From the NCBI RefSeq assembly GCF_028623165.1, contig NZ_CP117768.1:3844001-3908000 (forward strand): DNA of 64,000 bases. Reading direction: 5' to 3'. This DNA comes from Nostoc sp. UHCC 0926. GTDB lineage: Bacteria; Cyanobacteriota; Cyanobacteriia; Cyanobacteriales; Nostocaceae. Below the pieces are notes generated by a model, which did no database searches, had not been told where the DNA came from, and worked only from the letters and a program-made list of their open reading frames with translations. Shown here piece by piece: positions 1 to 8,740 of the stretch. Numbering within the stretch: the first letter of the stretch is position 1; every line of letters begins with the position of its first letter. A program made the position numbers and the translations under genes.

Positions 1-537
1 GGTGAAGACAGCCCGGTAAGCCTTGGCATCTTCAGGTAGGTCGAATGCAGTTGCATAGTCGTATTTGTTGCTGTGTACTGCCCAAAGTTGGTCGGCGAGA
101 TTACGCAGATGGGTAGGTAAATCTTGGTAGGCAGTTACTGAGTTTGCCCAGATTGTGTCGCCACCAGTCGGGGGAATGTCAAGCGATCGTAAGATAGAGC
201 CGAGAGGAGGACGGTCTACGAATGTCACATCGGTATGCCAGCTATTGGCGCGGGAAGTGGTGCGGCCATAATTCAGGTCTAAGATTTCTGGATTTTCTGG
301 CAGCGCTGGTACAGTGGGGTGGGCTGTAGTAACTTCACCGAAACGACGAGCGAAGGCGACCTGTCCAGCAGCATCGAGTTGTTGCTGACCACGGAAAAAG
401 ATCACTTTATATTTGACTAGAGTCTTGCGAATATCGCTGATGATGTCATCGCTGAGGTTAGAACTCAGATTAACACCGATGATTTCAGCACCGATACGTC
501 CTGCAACTGGTTTGATATCAAAGTATTGAGAACCCAT
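1..537 (-). CDS. TauD/TfdA-family Fe(II)/2-oxoglutarate dioxygenase (3'-truncated by window edge)
   Basis: The reading frame begins at an ATG at 537 and stays open to base 1, so 179 residues are visible and the C-terminus lies outside the window. The N-terminus (MGSQYFDIKPVAGRIGAEI) and the block RGQQQLDAAGQVAFARRFG are typical of the TauD/TfdA superfamily. WHTDVTF carries the HxD pair that binds Fe(II), so the visible part looks catalytically intact; the distal His and the Arg that binds 2-oxoglutarate are not in view. Family members hydroxylate small substrates such as taurine, alkyl sulfates or chloro-aromatics with O2 and 2-oxoglutarate in the cytosol. The substrate cannot be read here, since no sulfonate transporter gene is visible nearby. 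It lies downstream of the SDR gene on the same strand across a 368-base repeat-rich gap, so an independent promoter is likely. Confidence 0.88.
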   Translation of the reverse strand, partial: MGSQYFDIKPVAGRIGAEIIGVNLSSNLSDDIISDIRKTLVKYKVIFFRGQQQLDAAGQVAFARRFGEVTTAHPTVPALPENPEILDLNYGRTTSRANSWHTDVTFVDRPPLGSILRSLDIPPTGGDTIWANSVTAYQDLPTHLRNLADQLWAVHSNKYDYATAFDLPEDAKAYRAVFT

Positions 538-905
538 GTTTTTTATCTCCAAGAAGGTTATGTTTAGGACTAGCCTTTTTAAGGTGGGTGAAAATTTGGA
601 TCAAAAAACTCCTCTTTAACTTCTTAACTCTGTGTCGCGCCAGTTGCTACCCTGCGGGAACGCTAAAAGCGAACAAGTCGGGGAACCCGCCCAACGCACT
701 GGCTTCTCTGTGCCTCTGTGGTTAAATAAAAGATTTTTTAACCGCAGAGACGCGGAGGGCGCAGAGAGAAAAAAGAGATTTTACAAGTCACCTTGCAAAG
801 ACTAATGTTTTTATTTAGGTAGTCAGCAGTCATTCAATTTTGGATTTTAGATTTTTCTTTCAATCCAAAATTCAAAATCTAAAATTGAATGATTCCTTTG
901 AACTG
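538..905. repeat. Repeat-rich intergenic spacer with two long inverted repeats
   Basis: No gene is visible. Around 708-765 the text 'gtgcctctgtggttaa' is followed by its near-complement 'ttaaccgcagagacgcgg', giving a hairpin of a dispersed type common in Nostoc. At 831-893 'ATTCAATTTTGGATTTTAGA' faces 'TCTAAAATTGAAT', forming a second AT-rich hairpin that could act as a bidirectional terminator for the SDR unit. Confidence 0.6.
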
Positions 906-1706
906 CTAAACACCAGGGGTAGATCCGCCATCAACGATAATCTCTGTTCCTGTAATCGATGCAGCTAGATCAGACACCAAAAATAACGCCAGCGCAGCAA
1001 TTTCTTCTGGCTGGGCGATTCTTTTTAAAGGAATACTTTGGATGTTTTGTGCCTTCACTTGTTCGACGGTGATCCCTTGCGCTTGGGCATTCTGCTGGGC
1101 TAAAGTCTCGGCACGCTCAGTAGCTGTAGCACCGGGCGATATGGCATTAATGCGAATCTTGTACTCAGCTAACTCTTTAGAAATGCCCTTTGTGAAGTTG
1201 AGCAGAGCTGCATTGCTTGTGCCACCAGCTAGGAAGTTAGGACGAGGTGTCCGTCCTGCACCGCCGACTATATTGACAATCCGGCCATCACCCCGACTTT
1301 TTTGATGGGGGACGACGGCTCTAACTAGGCGGATGTAGCCCAATAATTTTAAGTTCCAAGCATCCAAAAATAAATCATCAGTCGATTCCAGGAAAGACCC
1401 AGCACGGGCTGACCCAGCATTATTAATCAAGATATCAATCTGACCAAACTGGGCCAATGTTGTTGCAACAACTTTCTCAACATCCTCTGCTTTAGTCAGG
1501 TCGGCACTGATAGCAATTACTTTCGCCCCTAGTGTGGGTAGAGACTGGATGTCAGCTACTGCATTTTCTAGTCTTTCTTGATTGCGGGCTGCGATCGCTA
1601 CATTCACACCCTCACTATAGAGTGCTTTGGCGGTGGCTAAACCAATTCCCGCACTTCCTCCGGTGACAATCGCTGTTTTACCTGATAGTTTTAGCTCTAA
1701 ACTCAT
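906..1706 (-). CDS. Short-chain dehydrogenase/reductase (SDR) lacking the canonical YxxxK pair
   Basis: This 266-residue protein has a Rossmann fold: TGGSAGIG near residue 16 binds NAD(P), NNAG near residue 95 is the structural motif, and the C-terminal SPGATATE and VDGGSTPG blocks are typical of SDRs. The segment that should hold the catalytic Tyr and Lys (YxASK) reads GGTSNAALLNF, so Tyr is replaced by Gly and Lys by Asn. The helix is otherwise well kept. Either the protein uses another residue or it is a binding or non-canonical member; I cannot choose. It is the last gene of a minus-strand run (MDR, pyrophosphatase-like, SDR), 25 bases after the preceding gene, which suggests co-transcription. 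The ATG start gives a normal family length. Confidence 0.88.
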   Translation of the reverse strand: MSLELKLSGKTAIVTGGSAGIGLATAKALYSEGVNVAIAARNQERLENAVADIQSLPTLGAKVIAISADLTKAEDVEKVVATTLAQFGQIDILINNAGSARAGSFLESTDDLFLDAWNLKLLGYIRLVRAVVPHQKSRGDGRIVNIVGGAGRTPRPNFLAGGTSNAALLNFTKGISKELAEYKIRINAISPGATATERAETLAQQNAQAQGITVEQVKAQNIQSIPLKRIAQPEEIAALALFLVSDLAASITGTEIIVDGGSTPGV

Positions 1707-1731
1707 ACACAGTTACGCTCAAAAATGTAAT

Positions 1732-2085
1732 TTACTTGCGAACCAATAACATTGCCGATTGAGAGCCTGTATTGTGGATATCCAAGATGACTTGGCTTTC
1801 CCCTGATGTACAACCCAGAAGTATTTTGATTTCTGTATCCCGTTTTTCCAAGTCAACACTACAAATGACGGCAGTTACTGTCTGACTAGATAAGCTACCT
1901 ATCCAGACATCAATATCAAATCCATCTCCAGAGTGAGTGTCTTCCAAGTATCCATAGTCCAGTGGATAAACAAAGGATGGATAATGTGGATGTGATGTCC
2001 CTTTTGGGCGATCTATCTTGAGATTACTAGCGGCTACAAGCTGATCTAGTTTGAACCAAAAGTCAGCATAATTCGTAATACTCAA
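1732..2085 (-). CDS. Inorganic pyrophosphatase-like small protein
   Basis: The protein has 117 residues. The segment IDRPKGTSHPHYPSFVYPLDYG followed by GDGFDIDVWIG resembles the substrate-binding and metal-binding region of family I inorganic pyrophosphatases (YPxNYG ... DGDPLDVLV). The second acidic cluster of active enzymes is not evident and the protein is much shorter than the usual 160-180 residues, so catalysis is doubtful. No ATG is available. The start is a TTG (2083-2085) whose last two bases are the first two of the upstream reductase's TGA stop, an arrangement typical of translational coupling. It lies between an MDR reductase and an SDR, so its role is probably tied to theirs. Function is inference from one motif region. 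Confidence 0.6.
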   Translation of the reverse strand: MSITNYADFWFKLDQLVAASNLKIDRPKGTSHPHYPSFVYPLDYGYLEDTHSGDGFDIDVWIGSLSSQTVTAVICSVDLEKRDTEIKILLGCTSGESQVILDIHNTGSQSAMLLVRK

Positions 2086-3029
2086 TTGGAAATGTGCAAT
2101 ACAGCCTTGCCAGGAAAACGTCTGTCGAGTAGTTGTTGCGCTACATCAGCTATTTGTGTCCAAGAAGCTTCTAAATCAATGTGAGGACGCAACTGACCTG
2201 CTTCTACTAGACTCAAAAGCCGTTTTAGACCGACTGCGGCTGATTCAAATCTCAGTTCATCGAAAAGACGTAAACCATACAGGCTTACACTACCAGTCCC
2301 AAAGAATTGGGCAGCGTTGAATGTCACTTCATCTCCCCCAGACACTCCATACAACACAGTTTTTCCATCCTGTGCCAGTAAGCTAAGGGCTACCCCCAAA
2401 GTCTTACCACCCACTGACTCTATAATTAGATGATAGGGGCCATACTCGCTTGCGGGTGAGAGGTCTTCGCTAATTACCACCGATTGTGCCCCTGCTTCCT
2501 TGACCAGAGTCTCATAGCCAGCTTGCCGAATGTGTGCCACGACGTGCGCCCCTGACAGCCGCGCCAATTGGATAGCAAAGTAACCAACACCTCCTGATGC
2601 ACCTGTAATCAGAACTGGGCGACCTAACAGCGAACCGCCTTTAAGCACAGCATGATAAGCGGTTAAACCTGCTACAGGCAGTGTGGCAGCTTGAGCAAAG
2701 GATACCGATGGCGGCAGTTCTGCTAAGGCGTTGGTGGGAACAGACACGAGTTCTGCCCAAGCACCGGAACGGCGAAAGCCAACTACACGCGCCCCTTGGG
2801 GAGGCCCTGAACCATCGGCAGCGGGGGTTTCCACTACACCTGCCAAGTCCCAACCAGGCTGCCAACCAGCCTCAGCAGAAGTTGAACGTTTCACCTCTCC
2901 CCGATTCAGGGAAATTGCTGCTACGCGCACTAAAGCTTCATCTGGAGCAGGCTTTGGTGCAGTCACTTCACTCAGTGCCAAACGCCCCGGCACATTGGGA
3001 TCAACAATCACAGCACGTATTTTGCTCAT
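2082..3029 (-). CDS. Zinc-type/quinone oxidoreductase family protein (MDR superfamily)
   Basis: This 315-residue medium-chain dehydrogenase/reductase has an N-terminal GroES-like domain (about residues 1-120, with AISLNRGEVKR and PGWDLAGVV) and a Rossmann domain whose nucleotide-binding loop reads ITGASGGVGYFAIQLA near residue 140. No clear zinc-binding cysteines are present, which points to the NADPH:quinone reductase branch rather than zinc alcohol dehydrogenases. It is first in a minus-strand unit with a pyrophosphatase-like gene (overlapping stop/start) and an SDR. The ATG start lies 215 bases from the divergently oriented acetolactate decarboxylase locus, so promoters for both directions are expected in that gap. 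Substrate unknown. Confidence 0.88.
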   Translation of the reverse strand: MSKIRAVIVDPNVPGRLALSEVTAPKPAPDEALVRVAAISLNRGEVKRSTSAEAGWQPGWDLAGVVETPAADGSGPPQGARVVGFRRSGAWAELVSVPTNALAELPPSVSFAQAATLPVAGLTAYHAVLKGGSLLGRPVLITGASGGVGYFAIQLARLSGAHVVAHIRQAGYETLVKEAGAQSVVISEDLSPASEYGPYHLIIESVGGKTLGVALSLLAQDGKTVLYGVSGGDEVTFNAAQFFGTGSVSLYGLRLFDELRFESAAVGLKRLLSLVEAGQLRPHIDLEASWTQIADVAQQLLDRRFPGKAVLHISN

Positions 3030-3409
3030 AAGGTTGCCCTGGCTTAGAGATTAATTTCTAGTTCGTTGGTTTGCAATGTACTGCCTGCAATAGATAAGCT
3101 CGATAGATTAACTATTTCTTCTTAACTGCAAATCCTGTAACTAGGTTAACGAAATTTCACAAACTACGGTAACTCAATAGGTTTATAGTATTTTATAGAA
3201 TGTAAAAAGAAAGGTATCACAGACAGCCAAAATAATCAAGCACCTTGGGAAAATATTTGTTTCATGAATGGTTGCATCTATTGCTGTGTTGTAAGCTAGT
3301 CGCTCTCAACCTCCTACCTGACTACGAGAAGTCGCCCTTTAGGCGTCTATGGATTCTGGTGTGCAGTATGAGAGAATTTAGAATTAATAAATTTTATCTG
3401 TTTTATCTT

Positions 3410-4204
3410 ATGAAACTCAAGCGTTATTTATGGATAACTATTTTAACCATAACTGCATTATTAGGTATTATTCTTCCAGGAAGAACTCAGGAAGATACCT
3501 CATCAAAGACCCTATTTAAAATATCTACGATTAGTGCTTTATCAATAGGTATTTATGAGGGAGATACTAATTTTAAGGAATTGAAGAGATCCGGTAATTT
3601 TGGTTTGGGAGCAGTCAATTATCTGGATGGAGAAATGATTGGATTAGATGGCAAATTTTACCAGGTCAAATCTGATGGAGTTGCCTCTGTCATTCCTGAT
3701 TCGATGAAAAGCCCTTTTGCGGCAGTCACCTTTTTTAAACCACAAAGATTAATTAATCTAGAAGGGCAGATTAATTATCAACAATTGCAGCAATCGTTAG
3801 ATCAGCAATTACTGACTAAAAATTATCCTTATGCTATTCGCATTCAAGGTAATTTTCCTTATCTCAAATTTAGAAGTGTCCCCAAACAAAACCCACCCTA
3901 TCGTCCTTTGGCAGAGGCACTTAAAGAACAATTAATTTTTGAGTTAAGGAACGTCAATGGTACCTTAGTGGGTTTTCGGACACCCAAATATATGCAAGCA
4001 GTAAATGCTAATGGCTATCACTTTCATTTCATAACTGCAAATCGGAAAACTGGAGGACATATTTTAGATGGACAATTTCAAAATGCTAAAGTAGAAGTTG
4101 ATACTCTATCAAAGGTTGAGATAAATTTGCCCAAAACTGCCGAATTTGACCAAGCTGATTTGGGAGATGGCAAACCTACTAAAATCAACAGAGTTGAACG
4201 GTAA
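3410..4204 (+). CDS. budA: Alpha-acetolactate decarboxylase, exported form
   Basis: The enzyme converts acetolactate to acetoin and CO2. The zinc ligands are visible as GYHFHFIT (HxH) and GGHILDG (third His), the spacing known for the family, with the conserved N-terminal region DGEMIGLDGKFYQ. I place the start at the ATG at 3410 (MKLKRYLWI), because it yields a basic N-terminus followed by a hydrophobic stretch ending near PGRTQ, i.e. a signal peptide or anchor, and a mature length close to the family's. The frame is open upstream to 3245, but that extension has no family similarity and runs through repeat-like sequence. An exported location is inferred from the signal. A VOC gene follows after 23 bases and may be co-transcribed. 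Confidence 0.88.
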   Translation: MKLKRYLWITILTITALLGIILPGRTQEDTSSKTLFKISTISALSIGIYEGDTNFKELKRSGNFGLGAVNYLDGEMIGLDGKFYQVKSDGVASVIPDSMKSPFAAVTFFKPQRLINLEGQINYQQLQQSLDQQLLTKNYPYAIRIQGNFPYLKFRSVPKQNPPYRPLAEALKEQLIFELRNVNGTLVGFRTPKYMQAVNANGYHFHFITANRKTGGHILDGQFQNAKVEVDTLSKVEINLPKTAEFDQADLGDGKPTKINRVER

Positions 4205-4227
4205 CTAAATATTTTTGGATTAAACCT

Positions 4228-4629
4228 ATGTCCCTACCAGAAACTATTGCAAAAGAAAAGGATACCCGTCCCCCTGTGGCGATTGGTCATGTGAGATTAT
4301 ATGTGAGTAATGTACCGGAGGCTAGCGATTTTTTCATCAAGATAGGGCTGCGGCTAATCACCCAATCAGAACAATTAGCTGTTTTAGAATTACGGGGAGG
4401 AACGCACTTAGTTTTGAGAACAACTTCAGAGGCGATCGCTCCTGGAATGAATGCGCCTTTTGATCTGATGGTAGATGATGTTTCCGTCACCAGAGATACT
4501 TTTAGGAAGTGGGGACTAACTGTTTCTGAGATTGAACCAGGCAGAATCCACAGTTCATTTACCTTGACCGGGCCGGACGGCTATCTATTGACCTTAACTT
4601 CCTCACATACAGGCGGTAGAGAAGTTTAA
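4228..4629 (+). CDS. VOC-superfamily (glyoxalase/bleomycin-resistance-like) protein
   Basis: The protein has 133 residues with the paired beta-alpha-beta-beta-beta pattern of the vicinal oxygen chelate fold: IGHVRLYVSNVPEASDFFIK at the start of module one and FDLMVDDVSVTRDTFRKWG at module two, ending in LTGPDGYLLTLTS. VOC proteins are metal-dependent lyases, isomerases, dioxygenases or antibiotic-binding proteins; length and motif do not fix which. It starts 23 bases after the acetolactate decarboxylase and lies 28 bases before a GNAT gene, suggesting a three-gene transcript. Function otherwise unknown. Confidence 0.82.
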   Translation: MSLPETIAKEKDTRPPVAIGHVRLYVSNVPEASDFFIKIGLRLITQSEQLAVLELRGGTHLVLRTTSEAIAPGMNAPFDLMVDDVSVTRDTFRKWGLTVSEIEPGRIHSSFTLTGPDGYLLTLTSSHTGGREV

Positions 4630-4657
4630 CAATGTTAGTCCAGGGTTAGATCACAAG

Positions 4658-5176
4658 ATGAAAATATACTCTCAACGACTCTGTTTAGAACCACTAAAAC
4701 CGGATCATGCCGAACTGCTTTTTGATGGATTACAGAGTACGAGTATATACGATTTTATTGAAGATGTGCCGCCACAAAGTGTTGAATCGCTTCGCGATCG
4801 CTACATGGTGTTGGCACGTCGTCAATCACCAGATGGAACAGAGATTTGGTTGAATTGGGCTGTCTGGTCTTTTGTAGAGAAATGCTACGTTGGATATGTT
4901 CAAGCAACAATTACTGTAGATAACAGTGCAATCCTTGGATATGTGTTTTTCCCTAATTCATGGGGAAAAGGTTATGCACGCGAAGCAGTGAAGTGGATGA
5001 TTAATTATTTAGTTGAGACATACCAAAATCTTAATTTTTGCGCTGACGTTAATGTTCAAAATCACCGTTCTATTGCTTTATTGCATAATCTGGGATTTGT
5101 CCGCTCGACATTTTTTGAAAATATTCAGTCTAACCAAGATGAATTTAACCACGAAGTACAGTATCAAAAACGCTGA
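4658..5176 (+). CDS. GNAT-family N-acetyltransferase (RimJ/RimL type)
   Basis: This 172-residue protein opens with SQRLCLEPLKPDHAELLFD, a hallmark of the Acetyltransf_3 (RimJ/RimL-like) branch. The acetyl-CoA-binding loop appears as FFPNSWGKGYAREAVKWMI (the Q/RxxGxG/A equivalent is WGKGYA), followed by NVQNHRSIALLHNLGFVRS, the C-terminal helix-strand block. Family members acetylate protein N-termini, antibiotics or small amines using acetyl-CoA; the substrate here is unknown. It is the last gene of the plus-strand group beginning with acetolactate decarboxylase and is convergent with the dihydroorotase homologue. Confidence 0.85.
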   Translation: MKIYSQRLCLEPLKPDHAELLFDGLQSTSIYDFIEDVPPQSVESLRDRYMVLARRQSPDGTEIWLNWAVWSFVEKCYVGYVQATITVDNSAILGYVFFPNSWGKGYAREAVKWMINYLVETYQNLNFCADVNVQNHRSIALLHNLGFVRSTFFENIQSNQDEFNHEVQYQKR

Positions 5177-5224
5177 TAGATAATTAAATTCAGATTAGAT
5201 GAATCTCAGAGTGTTTTGCATTTT

Positions 5225-6520
5225 TCAACACCAGGTTTGCACAACATGACCCTTCAACTGTTGTTCTAACCAAGGTGTATTTTGTGAAAGTGTATAAAGA
5301 CTTTTCCGTTCGACTTTCCAGGTTTGCTGGGGATCAAATAAAGTAAGTTCCGCTGCTTGATGAGGTAGAATCGCACTGACTTTCTGCCCCAAACACTCCG
5401 CTGGACTGCTACTCAATGCCCGCCATAATTCTAAAGCTGTAAATTCCTCAGTTTCAACGAGATACTGCCACAGCAAGGGTAATGCTAACTCGAAACCAAT
5501 TGCTCCTGGAGGTGCTTCGGCAAAGGCTTGGACTTTTTCTTCGTAGCTGTAGGGTGTGTGGTCAATAGCGATCGCATCTATCACACCCGCACGCACCCCT
5601 GCACGCAACGCCACAACATCACTGGGATTACCTAAAGGCGGGTCTAAATGCAAGCTGGTGTTATAACTCTTAACTGCTTTTGTATCAAGTAAAAGGTGCA
5701 TCCAGGTGGTGCTGGCGGTGATCGGTAAACCAGCAGCCTTGGCTGAGGCGATTAATTCCACGCTGCGAGATGTGGAGACACGCATGATATGGACTGGTGT
5801 ACCGATGGCTGCAACTAATTCAAGCATTGCTGCGATCGCAGTGGTTTCAGCGCTGGCGGGTATTGGAGGTAAACCGAAACGCAGAGCATCTGGCCCTTCT
5901 CTGATTACACCATTTGCTGCTAATTGGCGATCGCTAGGCCAAAATGCTACTCGTTTACCCAACGGCTGGACATACTCTAACACTCCCCGCAGCAGCGCCA
6001 AATTTTCTAAGGGCTTACCATCGCTAAAACCAACAACTCCAGCAGACGCTAAATCTGCCAATTCCGTCATTTGCTTCCCAGCAATATTTAGGGTGATAGC
6101 GCCCCAGATATGAAGCAGGGGGAGAGGAGAAGCAGGGGCAGCCAAATTAATTTTCTCCTTCTCCCTCATCTTTCCATGTCTTTTTTGCTGCAACTGTGCC
6201 ACAAGCGCAGGGTTATCAATAACTGGGGATGTATCGGGTAAAATGCTAACTCTGGTAAAGCCACCAGCCGCAGCAGCTTGTAAAAGAGATAACAGGGTTT
6301 CCCGTTCTTCAAACCCTGGTTCACCAGAGTGGCTGTATAAATCCACTAACCCAGGCCCAAGAACTAATCCCTGACAATCTCTAATTTGAGTATCAGAATT
6401 GATTTCAGAAATGTGCGAAGCCACTGCTTGGATATAACCATCAGCAATCAACACATCAAAGAGTTCGTCGATTTCAGAAACTGGGTCGATTACCCGTACT
6501 TTTTGCAGCAGTTCAGTCAT
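5225..6520 (-). CDS. Dihydroorotase-like protein, metal ligands lost (PyrC' type)
   Basis: The 431-residue protein has the length and order of class I dihydroorotases: a small N-terminal beta-domain, GLVDLYSHSGEPGFEERET, and a barrel ending near ECLGQKVSAILPHQAAEL. The active-site signature is degraded. The usual DxHxHxREPG reads DLYSHSGEPG (first His to Tyr, Arg to Gly), the TPHHL block reads TWMHLLL, and the DHAPH block reads DHTPYSYEEK. Several ligands for the two zincs and for dihydroorotate are therefore missing. Non-catalytic dihydroorotase homologues are known as structural partners of aspartate transcarbamoylase; by analogy this may play that role. A catalytic enzyme would have to be encoded elsewhere. 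The ATG at 6520 fits the family start. Confidence 0.85.
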   Translation of the reverse strand: MTELLQKVRVIDPVSEIDELFDVLIADGYIQAVASHISEINSDTQIRDCQGLVLGPGLVDLYSHSGEPGFEERETLLSLLQAAAAGGFTRVSILPDTSPVIDNPALVAQLQQKRHGKMREKEKINLAAPASPLPLLHIWGAITLNIAGKQMTELADLASAGVVGFSDGKPLENLALLRGVLEYVQPLGKRVAFWPSDRQLAANGVIREGPDALRFGLPPIPASAETTAIAAMLELVAAIGTPVHIMRVSTSRSVELIASAKAAGLPITASTTWMHLLLDTKAVKSYNTSLHLDPPLGNPSDVVALRAGVRAGVIDAIAIDHTPYSYEEKVQAFAEAPPGAIGFELALPLLWQYLVETEEFTALELWRALSSSPAECLGQKVSAILPHQAAELTLFDPQQTWKVERKSLYTLSQNTPWLEQQLKGHVVQTWC

Positions 6521-6911
6521 AAAAGTTTTTAGTTATGAGTTATATAGCGGCTCTCGTTTATATGCAATACACTCTGACCTCACTTCCATTCCTCTGCCCT
6601 TTTAGGCTACCGTGTACATACCCTCATCCACATTGGCTATCTGGTAGGGTGCGTTATGGACATTAGTCCTAACGCACCAAATATCTGGGATGATGCCCTA
6701 CCCTCAGCAATAACACACCCGACAAAACTAGGATTTTAAGGCTTTCAATCTTACTCCCCTACGCTACAAGGGTTGGGGCTGTTCTTGTTAGGTCTGTATT
6801 GGACTTAACCCAGAAGCGCTATAAGTTATTTGTTCCTCAGTAATTGCTTCTAACTTTATTCCTCACTCCTGTACAGACGCGATTAATCGCGTCTCTTCAC
6901 TCAGCACTTTT
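6521..6911. other. Intergenic spacer with dispersed repeats
   Basis: No gene is seen. The spacer holds 'gtagggtgcgttatggac...ctaacgcacc' (around 6645-6680), whose ends are complementary, and 'acagacgcgattaatcgcgtctc' (around 6875-6897), a short palindrome of a type scattered in Nostoc genomes. The latter lies about 10 bases past the histidine phosphatase stop and could serve as its terminator. Confidence 0.5.
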
Positions 6912-8264
6912 TTACAATGCCCCAGCTGCTGTTTTATCTAGTACCCCTCCACCCAAGTGAGTAGTGATGTTCATCGCTTGCAGTACTGGTAAACCATCTA
7001 TTCCACAAGGGTAGTCGATAACACTGACTGCGCCATTACCCTGGCGAAAATTCCAGAAATTTTCCAGCGATAAACCCAGAATATGACAAAGCAAGGTTTT
7101 GTTAGTAGCGTCATGAGCTACTACTAATACAGTTTTGAGTTGATTAGTTAATGCTGCTTGCACAATTGATTCCCAAGCTGCAACGCTGCGTTCCCACACC
7201 TCTTGCAAATTTTCCCCTTCAGGCATTTGCACTTGGGCCGGCACTAACCGCCAGCGTTGCAACTCTCCCGGAAACTCTTGCTCTATCTCTGCTTCTAATT
7301 TTCCTTCCCAGAGTCCGTGGCTGATTTCTCTTAAATCATCTTGCAATTCTAACTTTAGATTAGGATGGTGTTTTAAAATAATCTCTGCTGTTTCTTTGGG
7401 GCGCAGCATTGAGCTACTGCAAGCATTATCAATCGCTACCTCTTTGAGAAATTCGCCTGCTTTTTGCGATTGTTGTCTACCGTTGTCGTTGAGGGGGACA
7501 TCAATTTGTCCTTGAAACCTGGTTTGGCGATTCCAGTCGGTTTCGCCGTGACGCACCAATAACAACCTTACTCCTTGATGATCCGGTCGCAATGAGGGTA
7601 GACTTTCCCCAGTATGTTGCGTCTGATTTAAGGATTCTAGCTGGACTGGTTCCCCCAATCCCCCAGAAAAATTTAGTACTGTGATGCCACAGTTAGATTG
7701 CTGTATTGAATGGTAGCGACTTGCAGGGATTCCTAGCGCTGTGCTAATCAGGGCGCGATTAATGCCGTTATGCCCCACTATGAGAATAGTTTCGCCTTGA
7801 TGGTGGGACAAAATTTCTTGCCAAAACTGCCGTGCTTGTTCGTATAAAGCAAGAACAGGAAAATGTTCTCTTGTTCCTTGTGCATCATTCAGCAGCATCC
7901 GCAGTTCGTCAGGGCGTTGATGCCAAGTGCGGTAGTCTTCGGCAAACTTTTGCTTGACTTCGGCAGTCAGCAGTGCTTCCCATAAAGGCAAGTCGATTTC
8001 CAGCAGTAAATCAGAAACTTGGAGTACAGCAGACTGTTCACGATGAGTAGCTAACTCACTATAAATAATATCTGCTGTGTGTTTCGCTCTTTGCAGCGGA
8101 CTGCTGTAAATCGCATTAAATAAAATATTACTGAGGGCTTTGCCAACTTTACTGGCATCGTTACGACCTTTTTCGGTTAATGTTGACGCATCAGTGCGCC
8201 CCTGAATACGCCGTTCGGTGTTATAACCGCTTTGACCGTGGCGCACAATGATGACACGAGTCAT
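6912..8264 (-). CDS. Tandem-domain histidine phosphatase (phosphoglycerate mutase family)
   Basis: The 450-residue protein holds two histidine-phosphatase domains in tandem. The first opens with VIIVRHGQSGYNTE at residue 4, the second with LLLVRHGETDWNRQTRFQGQ near residue 234. Both contain the RHG phospho-acceptor motif and a distal His (VGHNG and VAHDA). Both domains therefore look catalytic, unlike many tandem family members in which one is degenerate. Such proteins dephosphorylate small phospho-metabolites; annotation as phosphoglycerate mutase is usually wrong for the cofactor-independent activity. Tandem versions are common in cyanobacteria. It is a monocistronic minus-strand gene and the ATG at 8264 gives the expected N-terminal beta strand. 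Confidence 0.9.
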   Translation of the reverse strand: MTRVIIVRHGQSGYNTERRIQGRTDASTLTEKGRNDASKVGKALSNILFNAIYSSPLQRAKHTADIIYSELATHREQSAVLQVSDLLLEIDLPLWEALLTAEVKQKFAEDYRTWHQRPDELRMLLNDAQGTREHFPVLALYEQARQFWQEILSHHQGETILIVGHNGINRALISTALGIPASRYHSIQQSNCGITVLNFSGGLGEPVQLESLNQTQHTGESLPSLRPDHQGVRLLLVRHGETDWNRQTRFQGQIDVPLNDNGRQQSQKAGEFLKEVAIDNACSSSMLRPKETAEIILKHHPNLKLELQDDLREISHGLWEGKLEAEIEQEFPGELQRWRLVPAQVQMPEGENLQEVWERSVAAWESIVQAALTNQLKTVLVVAHDATNKTLLCHILGLSLENFWNFRQGNGAVSVIDYPCGIDGLPVLQAMNITTHLGGGVLDKTAAGAL

Positions 8265-8740
8265 CTACAAAGCCCTCCTCTATCTAGACGATTAATTCTA
8301 CTGCAAAATGATTGAAGAATTATCGACTCAGGAAGGCGGATTTCGTAAAATGCAACACTTTATACTTGTATAAAAGGTAGGATGAGCAACAAAAACCGCC
8401 GTTGTGTTAACGATGCTTCCCAACAAAACTGTTTTTATCTAAACATAAATATCCGCTCTAACTCTAGTACAGCAAGGCGTCAATCCAGCTACCATCCATC
8501 AGTGATAGGTTAAGGTCATGAATAATTTGTCAATAAATGAAACCAAAAGTAATAGTGCTTCAAATCCGGTTTGAAAACACAATTTTCGCTCCTGCGATCG
8601 CCTAATGTTTAAACCGAGCATTCGTGTGGTAACTCTAGCTTCTCATGTCACTCTGCCTCAATTCTTGCAAAGCTTTGTCTAATCTCGATTTCACCGATTT
8701 CTGTCAGGCAGTCAGGGTGTAGTGAAGGACATGCAGCAGA
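8265..8740. other. Intergenic region next to an integron cassette; cassette-head duplicate
   Basis: No convincing gene is seen. Near 8467 lies 'ctagtacagcaaggcgt', which recurs as 'ctagtacagcacggcgt' near 49234, so it is a dispersed repeat. The end adjoining the attC (about 8715-8740) is a diverged copy of the cassette's own 5' head found at about 9215-9240. It looks like the remnant of a second, mostly deleted, cassette copy. Confidence 0.45.

Noticed and set aside
3245-3409. N-terminal extension of acetolactate decarboxylase in the same frame
   Set aside because: No family similarity, crosses repeat-like DNA; the ATG at 3410 gives a signal peptide and proper length.
8302-8375. 21-codon mini-gene after the histidine phosphatase
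   Set aside because: Too short, no ribosome-binding site and no supporting context.
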